A stretch of DNA of 64,000 bases. It comes from Roseiarcus sp963709655 (lineage in GTDB: Bacteria > Pseudomonadota > Alphaproteobacteria > Rhizobiales > Beijerinckiaceae). The notes beneath the pieces were generated by a model, which made no database searches, was not told where the DNA came from, and saw only the letters and a list, made by a program, of their open reading frames with translations. The translations under genes were made by a program, and so were the position numbers. This document shows positions 52,198 to 61,131 of this stretch, one piece after another (position 1 is the stretch's first letter; every line of letters starts with the position of its first letter). The stretch is taken from the NCBI GenBank assembly GCA_963709655.1, contig CAVPXF010000006.1, forward strand, positions 30,447 to 94,446, written 5' to 3'.

Positions 52198-52215
52198 TAT
52201 GTTATCGATAACATA
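52198..52215. promoter_or_regulatory. GntR/LacI-type operator upstream of the importer operon
   Basis: TATGTTATCGATAACATA is a perfect 18-base palindrome. The core ATGTTATCGATAACAT is shared with 54484, 54548 and (one mismatch) 57711. It closely resembles the E. coli GntR/IdnR operator pattern ATGTTACC-GGTAACAT as I recall it. It lies between the ATPase start (52168) and the end of the dehydrogenase gene (52248), where a promoter is needed. Confidence 0.8.
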
Positions 52216-52247
52216 CAGAGCCTGACAAGGGCCGTATCCGTCCTTTC

Positions 52248-53153
52248 TCAAGGACGGGACGAATTGTCGCGGGGCGCGTCGAACTGGCGCATCAGTTCCG
52301 CGTTGTCCGCGCCGCCAAGCCCGGCCGCTATCAGCGCACGGTGAACCTCGGCGACGATCGCGGTGGCGGGCAGCGCTGTCAGCGTCGCCCGCGCCAAAGC
52401 CTGAACGCCATCGAGATCCTTGAGCATGTTGTCGAGCCTGCCGGTCGGCGCGTAGTCGCGGCGGGCCATCTTGGCGCCGAACTCCTGCAGGATGCGCGAG
52501 TCTGCGCGTCCTCCGGCGAGCCCGGCCGGGATCCGTTCGGCGTTGACGCCGGCGCGCTCGGCGAGCGCGATCGCTTCGGCGACCGCCTGAAACTGGATCG
52601 CGCACAACACCTGGTTCACGAGTTTAGTCGCCTGGCCCGCTCCGATCGGGCCCATGAGCGTGTAGTTCGCCGTCAGCCGGCGCATCACCGCTCGCGCCCG
52701 CTCAAAATCGGCGTCATCTCCGCCGGCCACGACGGTCAGCCGGCCCGACAGGGCGCCGGGCGCGCCGCCGGAGAGGGGGCAATCGATCCACCGGCCGCCC
52801 GTGGTCTCCCGAAATCGGGCGGCGAGCGCCCGGGTCGAATCCGGATCGATCGAGGACATGTCGATCAGTAGGGTATCCGCGTTTGCCGTGCTCGCGACGC
52901 CCTCCGGCCCGAATACCGCGGACTCGACGATCTTCGCCGAATTGAGGCTGGTGATGACGAAGGGCGTTCCGCGCGCCGCTTGTGCCGCCGAGGCGACCGC
53001 ACGCGCCCCTTTCTCCGTGAGCGCGCGCGTCTTCATGTCGTCGCGGTCGAATACGATCACGGTCGCGCCGGTATCGAGCAATCGCGTCGCGATAGCGCCG
53101 CCCATGACGCCGACGCCGACGACGGCGACGGAAGGCGAGATCTGGTCGACCAT
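52248..53153 (-). CDS. NAD(P)-dependent oxidoreductase, 3-hydroxyisobutyrate dehydrogenase family
   Basis: 301 residues. The N-terminal Rossmann motif is VGVGVMGGAIATRLLDTG (about 12-29). DMSSIDPDSTRALAARF (about 98) and DCPLSGGAPGALSGRLTVVAGGD (about 124-146) are the HIBADH substrate loop, and IGAGQATKLVNQVLCAIQFQAVAEAIALAERAG (about 170-202) holds the catalytic Lys. The family includes 2-hydroxy-3-oxopropionate (tartronate semialdehyde) reductase, L-threonate dehydrogenase and others. Its place next to gluconokinase suggests a sugar acid or semialdehyde substrate. Confidence 0.85.
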   Translation of the reverse strand: MVDQISPSVAVVGVGVMGGAIATRLLDTGATVIVFDRDDMKTRALTEKGARAVASAAQAARGTPFVITSLNSAKIVESAVFGPEGVASTANADTLLIDMSSIDPDSTRALAARFRETTGGRWIDCPLSGGAPGALSGRLTVVAGGDDADFERARAVMRRLTANYTLMGPIGAGQATKLVNQVLCAIQFQAVAEAIALAERAGVNAERIPAGLAGGRADSRILQEFGAKMARRDYAPTGRLDNMLKDLDGVQALARATLTALPATAIVAEVHRALIAAGLGGADNAELMRQFDAPRDNSSRP

Positions 53154-53154
53154 G

Positions 53155-53709
53155 TCAGGGTTCCTCTCTGTGAGCCGGGCCGGCGAGACGCGCGACGAGC
53201 CAAGAAATCATCACGTCGAGCTTTGTCTCGGCGGAGACTTCGATCACCCCGGGTTCGTCCCGCGGCGGCTCGAGCGCGGCGAACTGGCTCTCGACCAGAG
53301 ACGCCGGCATGTAGTGGTTCTTACGTGCGCCGACGCGGCGACGCATCGCCTCCAGATCGGCCGCAAGATAGACGAATGTCAGCGCGGGCCCCGCCGCCGC
53401 CCGGAGACGGTCGCGGTAGGCCCTCTTGAGGGCCGAGCAGGCGACCACGGTCGGTCGCCGCGCATCGAGCCCTTCGGCGAGCGCGCCGCCGATCCGGTCG
53501 AGCCAGGGCCAGCGGTCCTCGTCGGTCAGCGCCTGGCCCGAACGCATTTTCGCTCGCGCCTCGTCGGTGTGCAGGTCGTCGCCGTCGATGAAGACGCCGC
53601 CGAGCGCCGCGGTCAGACCTCTTCCGACCGTCGTCTTGCCGGCGCCCGAGACTCCGATCACGACCACCGCCACCCCGTCACAGGCACGCGGTGATTCCGC
53701 CGTCGACAT
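53155..53709 (-). CDS. gntK: Gluconokinase (GntK family)
   Basis: About 184 residues. P-loop GVSGAGKTTVGRGLTAALGG (about 20-39), FIDGDDLHTDEARAKMRSGQALTDEDRWPWLDRIG (about 40-74, with the gluconate-binding Asp/His region), VVACSALKRAYRDRLR (about 88-103) and the adenine-loop KNHYMPASLVESQFAALEPP. It phosphorylates D-gluconate to 6-phosphogluconate. The start is uncertain: ATG 53709 overlaps the SDR stop by 32 bases, ATG 53724 is longer and GTG 53673 shorter; no clear ribosome site decides. Confidence 0.88.
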   Translation of the reverse strand: MSTAESPRACDGVAVVVIGVSGAGKTTVGRGLTAALGGVFIDGDDLHTDEARAKMRSGQALTDEDRWPWLDRIGGALAEGLDARRPTVVACSALKRAYRDRLRAAAGPALTFVYLAADLEAMRRRVGARKNHYMPASLVESQFAALEPPRDEPGVIEVSAETKLDVMISWLVARLAGPAHREEP

Positions 53710-54454
53710 AGAGAATGTGGCCATTGACGAAACTCGAGGCGTCCGATGCGAGGAAAATTGCGGCGCCGATCAGTTCTTCGACGTCGCCCCACCGGCCCGT
53801 CGGCGTGCGCCCGGCGAGCCAAGCGGAAAACTTCTCGTCCTCGACCAGGGCCTTGTTGAGCTCGGTCCTGAAATAACCGGGCGCGATGCCGTTCACCCTG
53901 AGGCCGTGCTTGCCCCAGTCGGTCGCCATGCCTTTGGTCAGCATCTTCACCCCGCCCTTGGAGGCGGTGTAGGGCGCGATGTTCGTACGCGCGAGCTCCG
54001 CCTGGACCGAGGCGATGTTTATGATCCGGCCGCGCCTGCGCGCGATCATGCCGCGCGCGACCGCCTTAGACACAAAGAAAACGCTGTCGAGATTGGCGCG
54101 CATGAGTTCGCGCCAGGTGTCCTCGGGGAAGTCTTCGAGCGGCGCGCGGCGCTGGATGCCGGCGTTGTTGATGAGGACGTCGATCGGCCCGACCTCGGCC
54201 TCGATCCGTCGAACCGCGTCCGCGATCTGAGCCGGCTCGGTCACGTCGAACACCGAAGGATGGGCGTCGGCGCCTTCGGCGCGCAGCGCATCGACCGTCG
54301 CGTCGACGGCGCTTGACGTTCGGCCGTTGACGACGACGCGAGCCCCGGCTCCGGCGAGGCCGCGAGCGAGTGCGTGGCCGATGCCGGCGGACGAGCCGGT
54401 CACCAGGGCGACGGTCCCGGAGAGGCCGAACAGACGATCGATGAGGCCGTTCAT
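53678..54454 (-). CDS. idnO: Gluconate 5-dehydrogenase-type SDR (5-keto-D-gluconate reductase)
   Basis: 258 residues. MNGLIDRLFGLSGTVALVTGSSAGIGHALARGLAGAGARVVVNGR holds the glycine motif TGSSAGIG (about 19-26). Catalytic Ser is in INIASVQAELARTNIAPYTASKGGVKMLTKGMATDWGKHG with Tyr/Lys in YTASK (about 158); the QAELAR... segment is typical of gluconate 5-dehydrogenases. The end is GHILYVDGGITACL. It interconverts 5-ketogluconate and gluconate. ATG 54454 is preceded by operator 54484-54499, so it is controlled together with the divergent gene at 54613. Confidence 0.85.
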   Translation of the reverse strand: MNGLIDRLFGLSGTVALVTGSSAGIGHALARGLAGAGARVVVNGRTSSAVDATVDALRAEGADAHPSVFDVTEPAQIADAVRRIEAEVGPIDVLINNAGIQRRAPLEDFPEDTWRELMRANLDSVFFVSKAVARGMIARRRGRIINIASVQAELARTNIAPYTASKGGVKMLTKGMATDWGKHGLRVNGIAPGYFRTELNKALVEDEKFSAWLAGRTPTGRWGDVEELIGAAIFLASDASSFVNGHILYVDGGITACL

Positions 54455-54483
54455 GGCACGCTTCCTCGTTGCACGCCCCGTCG

Positions 54484-54499
54484 ATGTTATCGATAACAT
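54484..54499. promoter_or_regulatory. GntR/LacI-type operator, gluconate dehydrogenase side
   Basis: ATGTTATCGATAACAT, a perfect palindrome 30 bases upstream of the SDR start at 54454 on the minus strand. The distance to the second copy at 54548 is 64 bases centre to centre, about six helical turns, which would suit repression by looping or side-by-side dimers. Confidence 0.82.
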
Positions 54500-54547
54500 G
54501 GCTGGCGTCAAGAGATAATTTTTGCCTTCGCCTCTTGCAACGCCCGT

Positions 54548-54563
54548 ATGTTATCGATAACAT
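54548..54563. promoter_or_regulatory. GntR/LacI-type operator, 2-ketoacid reductase side
   Basis: ATGTTATCGATAACAT, identical to 54484-54499, 50 bases before the dehydrogenase start at 54613. It forms a pair in the divergent promoter region. Confidence 0.82.
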
Positions 54564-54612
54564 CGCGCCTGCGGTCAGGCGGCCGTTTGTGACGAAAAGG
54601 AAAGGGAGAGGC

Positions 54613-55554
54613 ATGTCCAAGCCCACGGTGCTGATGATCGGCGCTTATCCGGAATGGGACATGCCGTCCCTGGAGCGAGATTACGACCTCAGGAAATTGT
54701 GGCTTGCGGCCAACAAGGAGGCGTTTCTGGCCGAGGCGGCGCCCGAGGCGCGCGCCATCGCGACCCGCGGGGAACTCGGCGCGTCCGGCGCACTGATCGA
54801 TCGTTGCCCGAAACTCGAGATCGTCTCGTGCTACGGTGTCGGCGTCGACGCGATCGATCTCGAGCGGGCGCATGCGCGGGGCGTGCGCGTCACCAACACG
54901 CCCGACGTTCTCACCGAAGACGTGGCGGATTTCGCCTTCGCGCTGATCCTCGCGCACATGCGTAAGGTGATCGAGGGCGACGCGCATGTCCGGTCAGGCG
55001 CGTGGCGCGCGGGAACCCTGCCGCTCGGCGCGAGCCTGCGGGGCAAGACGCTCGGCATCCTCGGCTTCGGACGCATCGGCCGGGCGATCGCGCGGCGCGC
55101 CGAAGGGTTCGGCGTGACGATCGCCTATTCCGATGTCGCGCCGGCAGACGGCGTGTCCTACGCCCATTACCTGTCCGCGGTCGAACTGGCCGCGGCGAGC
55201 GACATCCTCGTCGCGTCCGTGTCCGGGGGCGAGGCGACGCGGGGCCTCGTCAACGCCGCCGTCCTCGAGGCGCTCGGTCCGAACGGCCTCTTCGTCAACG
55301 TCGCGCGCGGCTCGGTGGTCGACGAGGCGGCTCTGATCGACGCGCTCGAAAAGAAGCGGATCGGGGGCGCGGCGCTCGACGTGTTTCTCAATGAGCCGAA
55401 CATCGATAGCCGGCTGCCGGCGTTAGAGCAGGTCATCGTCCAGCCGCACCAGTCGAGCGGCACGGTCGAGACCCGCAAGGCGATGGGAAAGCTGGTTCGG
55501 GACAATCTCGAGGCGCATTTCGCCGGGCGTCCGTTGCTGACGCCAGTCATTTGA
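54613..55554 (+). CDS. D-2-hydroxyacid dehydrogenase (2-ketogluconate / glyoxylate-hydroxypyruvate reductase type)
   Basis: 313 residues. The NAD motif is GKTLGILGFGRIGRAIARRAEGFG (about 144-167). Arg and Glu of the active site are in NVARGSVVDEAALIDAL (about 232-248) and ALDVFLNEP (about 257-265), and the catalytic His in VIVQPHQSSGTVETRKAMG (about 281-299). DVLTEDVADFAFALILAHMRKV is the interdomain segment. Such enzymes reduce 2-ketogluconate to gluconate or hydroxypyruvate to glycerate. Together with idnO, idnD and gntK it would collect keto-gluconates into the gluconate pool. ATG follows AAAGGGAGAGGC. Confidence 0.87.
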   Translation: MSKPTVLMIGAYPEWDMPSLERDYDLRKLWLAANKEAFLAEAAPEARAIATRGELGASGALIDRCPKLEIVSCYGVGVDAIDLERAHARGVRVTNTPDVLTEDVADFAFALILAHMRKVIEGDAHVRSGAWRAGTLPLGASLRGKTLGILGFGRIGRAIARRAEGFGVTIAYSDVAPADGVSYAHYLSAVELAAASDILVASVSGGEATRGLVNAAVLEALGPNGLFVNVARGSVVDEAALIDALEKKRIGGAALDVFLNEPNIDSRLPALEQVIVQPHQSSGTVETRKAMGKLVRDNLEAHFAGRPLLTPVI

Positions 55555-55568
55555 AAAAGGAACCGCCC

Positions 55569-56600
55569 ATGCGCGCAATCTTCGCCCACGCCGCCAAGGA
55601 CCTCCGAGTCGAGGAGGCCGCCGATCCGGGGCTCGGTCCCGAGGACATTCGTGTCCGCGTCGCCTTCGGCGGCATTTGCGGCTCTGACCTACACTATTAC
55701 AACCACGGCGGCTTCGGCGCCGTGCGGCTGCGCGAGCCGATGATCCTCGGCCACGAGATCGCCGGCGTCGTCGAAGCGGTCGGCGCCGAGGCGAGCCGGG
55801 TGAAGATTGGCGACAGTGTCGCCGTCAGCCCGAGCGTGCCGTGCAATCATTGCCGCTATTGTCTCGAGGGGCTGCAGAACCAGTGCCTCGACATGCGGTT
55901 CTATGGCAGCGCCATGCGGTTCCCGCACGTCCAGGGGGCGTTCCGCGAGAGCCTGGTCTGCCTCGAATCCCAGGCCCATCCAGTCGCCGAGGGCGTGACG
56001 CTGCCGGAGGCGACGATGGCCGAGCCGCTCGCGGTCGCGCTGCACGCGACGCGCCGCGCGGGCTCGCTGATGGGCCGCCGTGTCCTCGTCAGCGGCAGCG
56101 GGCCGATCGGCGCGCTGGTCGTCAGCGCGGCGCGGCGCGCAGGCGCGGCCGAGATCGTCGTCACTGACATCGCCGACGGCGTGCTCGGTTTCGCAACGCG
56201 CATCGGCGCGGACCGCGTGATCAACGTCGCCAAGGCGCCCGAAGAGCTCGCCGCCTACGCCGCGGACAAAGGCCATTTCGACGCGCTGTTCGAGGCCTCG
56301 GGCGCGGAAGCCGCCTTGCGCAAGGGCATCGAGGTCGTCAGGCCGCGCGGCGTCATCGTCCAGCTCGGCCTCGGCGGCGACATGACGATCCCGATCAACC
56401 TGATCACAGCCAAGGAGCTCGAGCTGCGCGGCACGTTCCGCTTCCACGAGGAGTTCGCACTCGCCCTCGAATTCATGAGCAAGGACCTGATCGACGTGAA
56501 ACCGCTCATCACCGCGACCGCCCCGCTCGAAAATGCGCGCGACGCATTCGAACTGGCCGGCGACCGGTCGCAGTCGATGAAGGTCCAGATCGCCTTCTAA
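55569..56600 (+). CDS. idnD: L-idonate 5-dehydrogenase (zinc-dependent MDR family)
   Basis: 343 residues. The catalytic zinc ligands are Cys in FGGICGSDLHYYNHGGFG (about 37) and the GHE of ILGHEIAGVVE (about 62). The structural zinc Cys cluster is PCNHCRYCLEGLQNQC (about 95-110). The Rossmann part is VLVSGSGPIGALVVSAARRAGAAEIVVTD (about 172-200). CGSDLHYYNHGGFG and VQGAFRESLV are typical of L-idonate dehydrogenases. It oxidises L-idonate to 5-ketogluconate, which idnO then reduces to gluconate. It begins 14 bases after the previous gene. Confidence 0.87.
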   Translation: MRAIFAHAAKDLRVEEAADPGLGPEDIRVRVAFGGICGSDLHYYNHGGFGAVRLREPMILGHEIAGVVEAVGAEASRVKIGDSVAVSPSVPCNHCRYCLEGLQNQCLDMRFYGSAMRFPHVQGAFRESLVCLESQAHPVAEGVTLPEATMAEPLAVALHATRRAGSLMGRRVLVSGSGPIGALVVSAARRAGAAEIVVTDIADGVLGFATRIGADRVINVAKAPEELAAYAADKGHFDALFEASGAEAALRKGIEVVRPRGVIVQLGLGGDMTIPINLITAKELELRGTFRFHEEFALALEFMSKDLIDVKPLITATAPLENARDAFELAGDRSQSMKVQIAF

Positions 56601-56607
56601 AGCCCGC

Positions 56608-57690
56608 TTAGGCGGTCTCGCGGGCGACGACCCGGAATTCGATCCGCGTCGTTTCCGGTTTGTGGAACTCGTTGCGATTGCGCGCCTCGAGCGCGCCGAG
56701 CGTCACCTCCGCGGCCTTGCGTCCGAGGTCGATGCAATCGACGGCGATTGTCGTCAGCCGCGGATGACAGCAACGCGCCACCTCGAAGTCGCCGAAACCG
56801 GCGATCGCGATCCGTCCCGGGACGTCGATCCCGCGCCGCTGACATTCTGCGAGCACGCCGAACGCGGAAAGATCGGAGACGCAGACAATGGCATCGACGT
56901 CGGGCCATCGCGACAACATGGCCTCCAGCGCGGCGGGGCCTTGCGCCATCGACACCGGCGCCTTGCCCGCCAGAATGATGCGGTCGATCGGGAGGCCGAG
57001 CGTGCGCGCCGCCCTCCGGAAACCCGCGCGCCTTTGCGTCCCGCGCGTGTCGAAACTCGTCCTGCCGCCTACGAAACCGATCCGCCTTCGCCCGCGCTGG
57101 TAAAGGTATTCCACCATCGCCGCGCCGGCGTCCTCGTTGGAGAATCCAACGACGTCGCCAAGCGGCTCCTTCGGCAGGTCCCAGGTTTCGACGATCGGCA
57201 CGTCGGCGCTGGCGATGAGTTTGCGCGCGCCTTCCGAGTGGGCGCCCCCGGTCAGGACGATGGCCTCCGGCCGCCGTTGCAGCAAGGCCCGGATCAGGTC
57301 CTCTTCGCGCGACAGGGAATATTCGGTGTCGCCGAGCAGCATCTGCAGGCCAGCGGCGTCGAATACCTCCGACATCCCGTGAACGGTCTCGGCGAAATTC
57401 GAGTTGTTGAGCGAGGGAACCAGGGCGGCGACGAAGCCCGAGCGGCGGGTCGCAAACACGCGCGCGGTCGCGTCAGGCACGTAGCCAAGCCGCCTGACGA
57501 TGTCGAGCACGCGGTCTCGGGTCTCCTGGGAAACGGACGCGTCACTCTTCAGGGCCCGCGAAACGGTCATGGCGGAAACGCCCGCCATGCGGGCCACCGT
57601 CTGCATCGTGACGGCGCCCGTCAGCGCGTCCGACTCCGTCGCGCCCGTCACAGATCGGTCCGTCTTCCGCCGTCCCGCTCGGCCTCGCAT
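56608..57690 (-). CDS. LacI family regulator, GntR/IdnR-like gluconate repressor
   Basis: 360 residues. The HTH is VTMQTVARMAGVSAMTVSRALKSDASVSQETRDRVLDIVRRLGYVPDATAR (about 27-77); VSAMTVSRAL with an Ala-Met recognition helix is seen in the GntR/IdnR branch. LVPSLNNSNFAETVHGMSEVFDAAGLQMLLGDTEYS (about 90-125) opens the ligand domain. The N-terminal 25 residues are Arg-rich and extra. It converges on idnD (8 bases apart) and has a near-consensus operator 21 bases upstream of its own start, so it is autoregulated. It most likely binds the four ATGTTATCGATAACAT sites and is released by gluconate. Confidence 0.88.
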   Translation of the reverse strand: MRGRAGRRKTDRSVTGATESDALTGAVTMQTVARMAGVSAMTVSRALKSDASVSQETRDRVLDIVRRLGYVPDATARVFATRRSGFVAALVPSLNNSNFAETVHGMSEVFDAAGLQMLLGDTEYSLSREEDLIRALLQRRPEAIVLTGGAHSEGARKLIASADVPIVETWDLPKEPLGDVVGFSNEDAGAAMVEYLYQRGRRRIGFVGGRTSFDTRGTQRRAGFRRAARTLGLPIDRIILAGKAPVSMAQGPAALEAMLSRWPDVDAIVCVSDLSAFGVLAECQRRGIDVPGRIAIAGFGDFEVARCCHPRLTTIAVDCIDLGRKAAEVTLGALEARNRNEFHKPETTRIEFRVVARETA

Positions 57691-57710
57691 TGCGCCCCTT
57701 CTGGATTGTC

Positions 57711-57726
57711 ATGTGATCGATAACAT
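57711..57726. promoter_or_regulatory. GntR/LacI-type operator in front of the regulator gene
   Basis: ATGTGATCGATAACAT, one mismatch from the palindromes at 52198, 54484 and 54548. It lies 21 bases before the start of the LacI-type gene at 57690, which implies autoregulation with a slightly weaker site. Confidence 0.75.
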
Positions 57727-58091
57727 GGACATCGCGGTTTGGAAACTTTCACTGGCGGCGTGAAAATTGGAAACGGCCACAGCCGCGACGGATCACTGAC
57801 ACGGCCGGGAGCGATCAGCGAATTTGCGAAAGGGATCCACTGCACCCGAAGTCAATTCGCAAAGACCGTGAATGTCTCAAATGGGCGGAGGCTGCGCCTA
57901 CAAGTCTCACCTGGGAACGCCCGGCTGGCCTGCCCACTTGCGACGTTCGCGGTCGCGACCCGCACCTACTGCAATACGTCGTGAGCTGCCGTCGCTGCCG
58001 GATGCAATCGTCGGATTCGGACCACAGTGAGACAGTCGTGCTGTGAAAATTACAGCCGGCTGCGGCGCTCCAACGTCCCCCAGCGCAACTC
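57727..58091. other. Intergenic region between regulator and Tn3 element, nothing recognised
   Basis: About 365 bases without a convincing reading frame, repeat or RNA. If the Tn3 element had inserted cleanly into csp, the 3' half of csp should be at its right edge (just below 58092); it is not there. Confidence 0.45.
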
Positions 58092-58146
58092 GGCCAGAAC
58101 TAACGAAAGGGCCTTCGGATACGCATAAGGAGACAAAGCAGGAACG

Positions 58147-61131
58147 TCAGGCGGCTCTGAAAAATACCTCGGGCGGGGTGCGCAGCGGTCTCAATTCGGC
58201 ATTGTTTTCCGACATGGCGTGCTCAGCTCCCCATACGTAATCGCCGGTCAGGTTCACATGCTCCCAACCCAACGGGGACAGGTGAGCCAGCAAGTGGTCG
58301 GGGATGTCCTCCGTCTGACGCAGCGTGGCGACGGCGCGCTCGAGGTATCGCGTGTTCCAAAGGATGATCGCGGTGACGAGGAGGTTGAGGCCGGAAGCTC
58401 GGTGCTGCTGGTTTTCATAAGTGCGATCGCGGATTTCGCCGAGCCGGTGGATGAAGACTGCCCGCGCCAGGCTGTTGCGGGCCTCGCCCTTGTTGAGCTC
58501 CTGGCCGGTCGTCCGCCGCAGTTCGGGATCCTCGATCCAGTCGAGGGTGAACAGGGTTCGCTCCAGCCGGCCAAGCTCGCGCAGCGCCGCGGCGACGCCG
58601 TTCTGCCGGGGATAGGAGGCGAGCTGACGCATGATCAGCGAGGCGGTCACGGCGCCGGTGCGAATCGAGGAGATGATGCGCAGGATTTCCGACCAGTGGG
58701 CGCGGATCAGAGCGACATTGATGCGGCCTGCGATCAGCGGCTCGAGCGTCGGATAGTCCGACGGTCTGCCGAAGCTGTAGAGGCGCCGGTGCTTCAGGCC
58801 CGGAATGCGCGGTGCGAACTGGAAGCCGAGGAGGGTGCAGAGCGCGAAGACGTGGTCGGAATCGCCGCCGCCGTCGGTATGATGGCGACGGGTCGAGACC
58901 TCGCTCTGATGATAGAGAAGCGCATCGAGCACATGCAGCGCCTCGCTCGCCGTCGCCGCGATCAACTTGGTGAAGAACGGCGCGTAGCGGTCGGAGATAT
59001 GGGTGTAGACCTTGAACCCCGGTTGCTGGCCGTAATGAGCATTGAGGCGGCCGGCGGCGCGGCCGAACCCGCTGGCCTGGAAGAACTGCCCGTCGGACGA
59101 CGAAGCAACGCCGCTGCCGAATATCGCCGCAAACGGCTCACGCTGTTGCTGATTGACCAGACGCCGCAGCGCCTCGGCATAGGTTTCCTCGCGGATGTGC
59201 CAGTCGGCCGTCCAGGCGAGCTGGCCGAGGCTGGCGATGCTGCACGCTTCGGCCATGCGGGTCAGGCCGAGATTGAGCCCGTCGGCGAGCAGAGCCGCCA
59301 TGAGGATGCGGCCGTCGGCGGCCGCCTCGCCGGTCCGCAGATGGGTGAAGCAGTCGGGGAAGAGCGTCCACCCCGCCACTTCCGCCAGGAGATCGGTGAT
59401 GCGGATGCGCGGCAGCATGGCATAGAGGCGAGCGGCCAAGGCCTCGGCCTCCGGCGGCGTGGATTTCTCGATCGGCGCGATTTTCAGCACGCCCTTGTCG
59501 ATCGTCACGTCGGGCAACAGGCCACCCTTCGCACGAGCGTCAATGGCCGCCAGCCGTTCGTCCAGAAGCGCGCGACGGCTCTCGACGAAACGGTCGAAGT
59601 CCGCCTCGACCGCGACCGGCAACGTGTCGGCCTGCTGCAGGTCCTGCAGGGTCTCTTTCGAGATCAGCCGTTCCTCGAAGGAGCGGTATTGCCGGCTGCC
59701 GACGACCCATACGTCGCCGGCGCGCAACCGGTCGCGCAACTCCGCCAGCACGCAGAGTTCGTAATGACGACGGTCGATGGCGCCGCCGGGCAGCACATAA
59801 GGCGCCCAGCGCCGCCGAACGAACGCAGTCGGGGCGGATTCTGGCAGGTTGGCCGCGCTCGTGCGGTTTGCCTCGCGCAGCACGTCTGTGGCGCGCATGA
59901 GTGAGGCCGAGGCTGGCACGCTCTCGAACCGGAACGTGTCGAGAAAGGCGGGCGACCAGCGCCGGATCCCAGCATAGTGCTCGCCGAGCTTTTGGTAGAT
60001 ATCGAACTCCTGCGGTCGCGCCAGCGTCTCGGCCTCGGCGACGGTCGCGCGAAACCGCTCCCACGGGATCACCGCCGTGATCGCGCCAAAGGCATCCAGG
60101 TGGTCCTCGCGGGCGGCGATCAGCGCAGCGCCGACGCTCGCATAAAGACCGACTTTCTCGTTGATGGCCCGGGCATCGGATTGGAAGGCGCGGGCATGGC
60201 GACCCTCGGCCTTGCGAAACATCGCGCCAATCAGGCGGTCAAACAGGTCGATCGCCTGGTCAGTCAGGCTGGCGGCGAGGTCCAGGCTGATGGCCACCAG
60301 CGTCGCGTGGCGGCGCTGCCGCTCGTAACCGGCGACATGCTGGACGGTGGTGCGGCCAGCCTCGCGAGCAAGCAGGGCAAGGCGCGCTTGGTGGACCAAC
60401 CGTCCACGGCCAGGCTCGATGCCGATCGCGCGGACATGCTCCAAGCGCTCGGTCAGACCGAGCATGGCGCCCTGCTTGGCGGCCTCCGGCATCTGCCGCA
60501 ACCAGGTCAGCCAGTTCTGATTGGTTTCTTCCCGATGCTGCGTCAGCGCATCGAGCCTGCGACGCTGCTCGGCGGTGAGACCATCGGTCAACCGGCGATA
60601 GACTTCCCGACGGGCCTGGTGGCGGAGCTTGGCGCAGAGCCGCTCGAGCGCGGGCGGCGACGGGACGACGATCCGGCGTTGCCGGCATGTCTCCATCGCC
60701 AGTTCTGCCAGACGGGCGAGCCGATCATCCTCGATGGCTTGCGGCAGAAGGACGCTTGCCAATTCGGCTGCGGGGAGTTTGCCGAACGGACGAAGCCCGA
60801 GCTGCTCTTGGCATTCGACGGCATGACGCTGGCGGTTCCGCTCCGCCGCGAGATACTCGTCCACCGCGTCCGGAAGAATCCCGATCTGCTCGGCGACGAA
60901 TGCGAGCAGGATCGGAGGCGGACGCTCGCCGGAGCGCAACACTCGGCCGGGATGGCGCAGGTAGCAAAGCATGAGAGCGTAGCCGAGGCGGTTGTGATCT
61001 CCGCGGCAGCGCCGGATCGCTCCGAGATCGGCCTCTGACAGCGTGAAGTGGCGCACCAGGTCCCGTTGCTCGGTCGGCGGATCGAACAGCTCCGCAATCT
61101 GGGCTTCGTTCAATCGCTGCGGTCGCGCCAC
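58147..61131 (-). CDS. tnpA: Tn3 family transposase
   Basis: 994 residues, uninterrupted and full length for the family. The N-terminal part is the DUF4158 type (RDLVRHFTLSEADLGAIRRCRGDHNRLGYALMLCYLRHPGRVL, about 23-65). The catalytic region has SSSDGQFFQASGFGRAAGRLNA (first Asp, about 686), RRHHTDGGGDSDHVFALCTLLGFQFAPRI (second Asp, about 758) and near the end QELNKGEARNSLARAVFIHRLGEIRDRTYENQQHRASGLNLLVTAIILWNTRYLERA with the catalytic Glu, then LSPLGWEHVNLTGDYVW. The start is a GTG that touches the resolvase TGA, so the two are translated together. Confidence 0.95.
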   Translation of the reverse strand: MARPQRLNEAQIAELFDPPTEQRDLVRHFTLSEADLGAIRRCRGDHNRLGYALMLCYLRHPGRVLRSGERPPPILLAFVAEQIGILPDAVDEYLAAERNRQRHAVECQEQLGLRPFGKLPAAELASVLLPQAIEDDRLARLAELAMETCRQRRIVVPSPPALERLCAKLRHQARREVYRRLTDGLTAEQRRRLDALTQHREETNQNWLTWLRQMPEAAKQGAMLGLTERLEHVRAIGIEPGRGRLVHQARLALLAREAGRTTVQHVAGYERQRRHATLVAISLDLAASLTDQAIDLFDRLIGAMFRKAEGRHARAFQSDARAINEKVGLYASVGAALIAAREDHLDAFGAITAVIPWERFRATVAEAETLARPQEFDIYQKLGEHYAGIRRWSPAFLDTFRFESVPASASLMRATDVLREANRTSAANLPESAPTAFVRRRWAPYVLPGGAIDRRHYELCVLAELRDRLRAGDVWVVGSRQYRSFEERLISKETLQDLQQADTLPVAVEADFDRFVESRRALLDERLAAIDARAKGGLLPDVTIDKGVLKIAPIEKSTPPEAEALAARLYAMLPRIRITDLLAEVAGWTLFPDCFTHLRTGEAAADGRILMAALLADGLNLGLTRMAEACSIASLGQLAWTADWHIREETYAEALRRLVNQQQREPFAAIFGSGVASSSDGQFFQASGFGRAAGRLNAHYGQQPGFKVYTHISDRYAPFFTKLIAATASEALHVLDALLYHQSEVSTRRHHTDGGGDSDHVFALCTLLGFQFAPRIPGLKHRRLYSFGRPSDYPTLEPLIAGRINVALIRAHWSEILRIISSIRTGAVTASLIMRQLASYPRQNGVAAALRELGRLERTLFTLDWIEDPELRRTTGQELNKGEARNSLARAVFIHRLGEIRDRTYENQQHRASGLNLLVTAIILWNTRYLERAVATLRQTEDIPDHLLAHLSPLGWEHVNLTGDYVWGAEHAMSENNAELRPLRTPPEVFFRAA

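Noticed and set aside
58219..59904. Plus-strand open frame of 561 residues inside the Tn3 element
   Set aside because: Antisense of the transposase with no domain; not a passenger gene.
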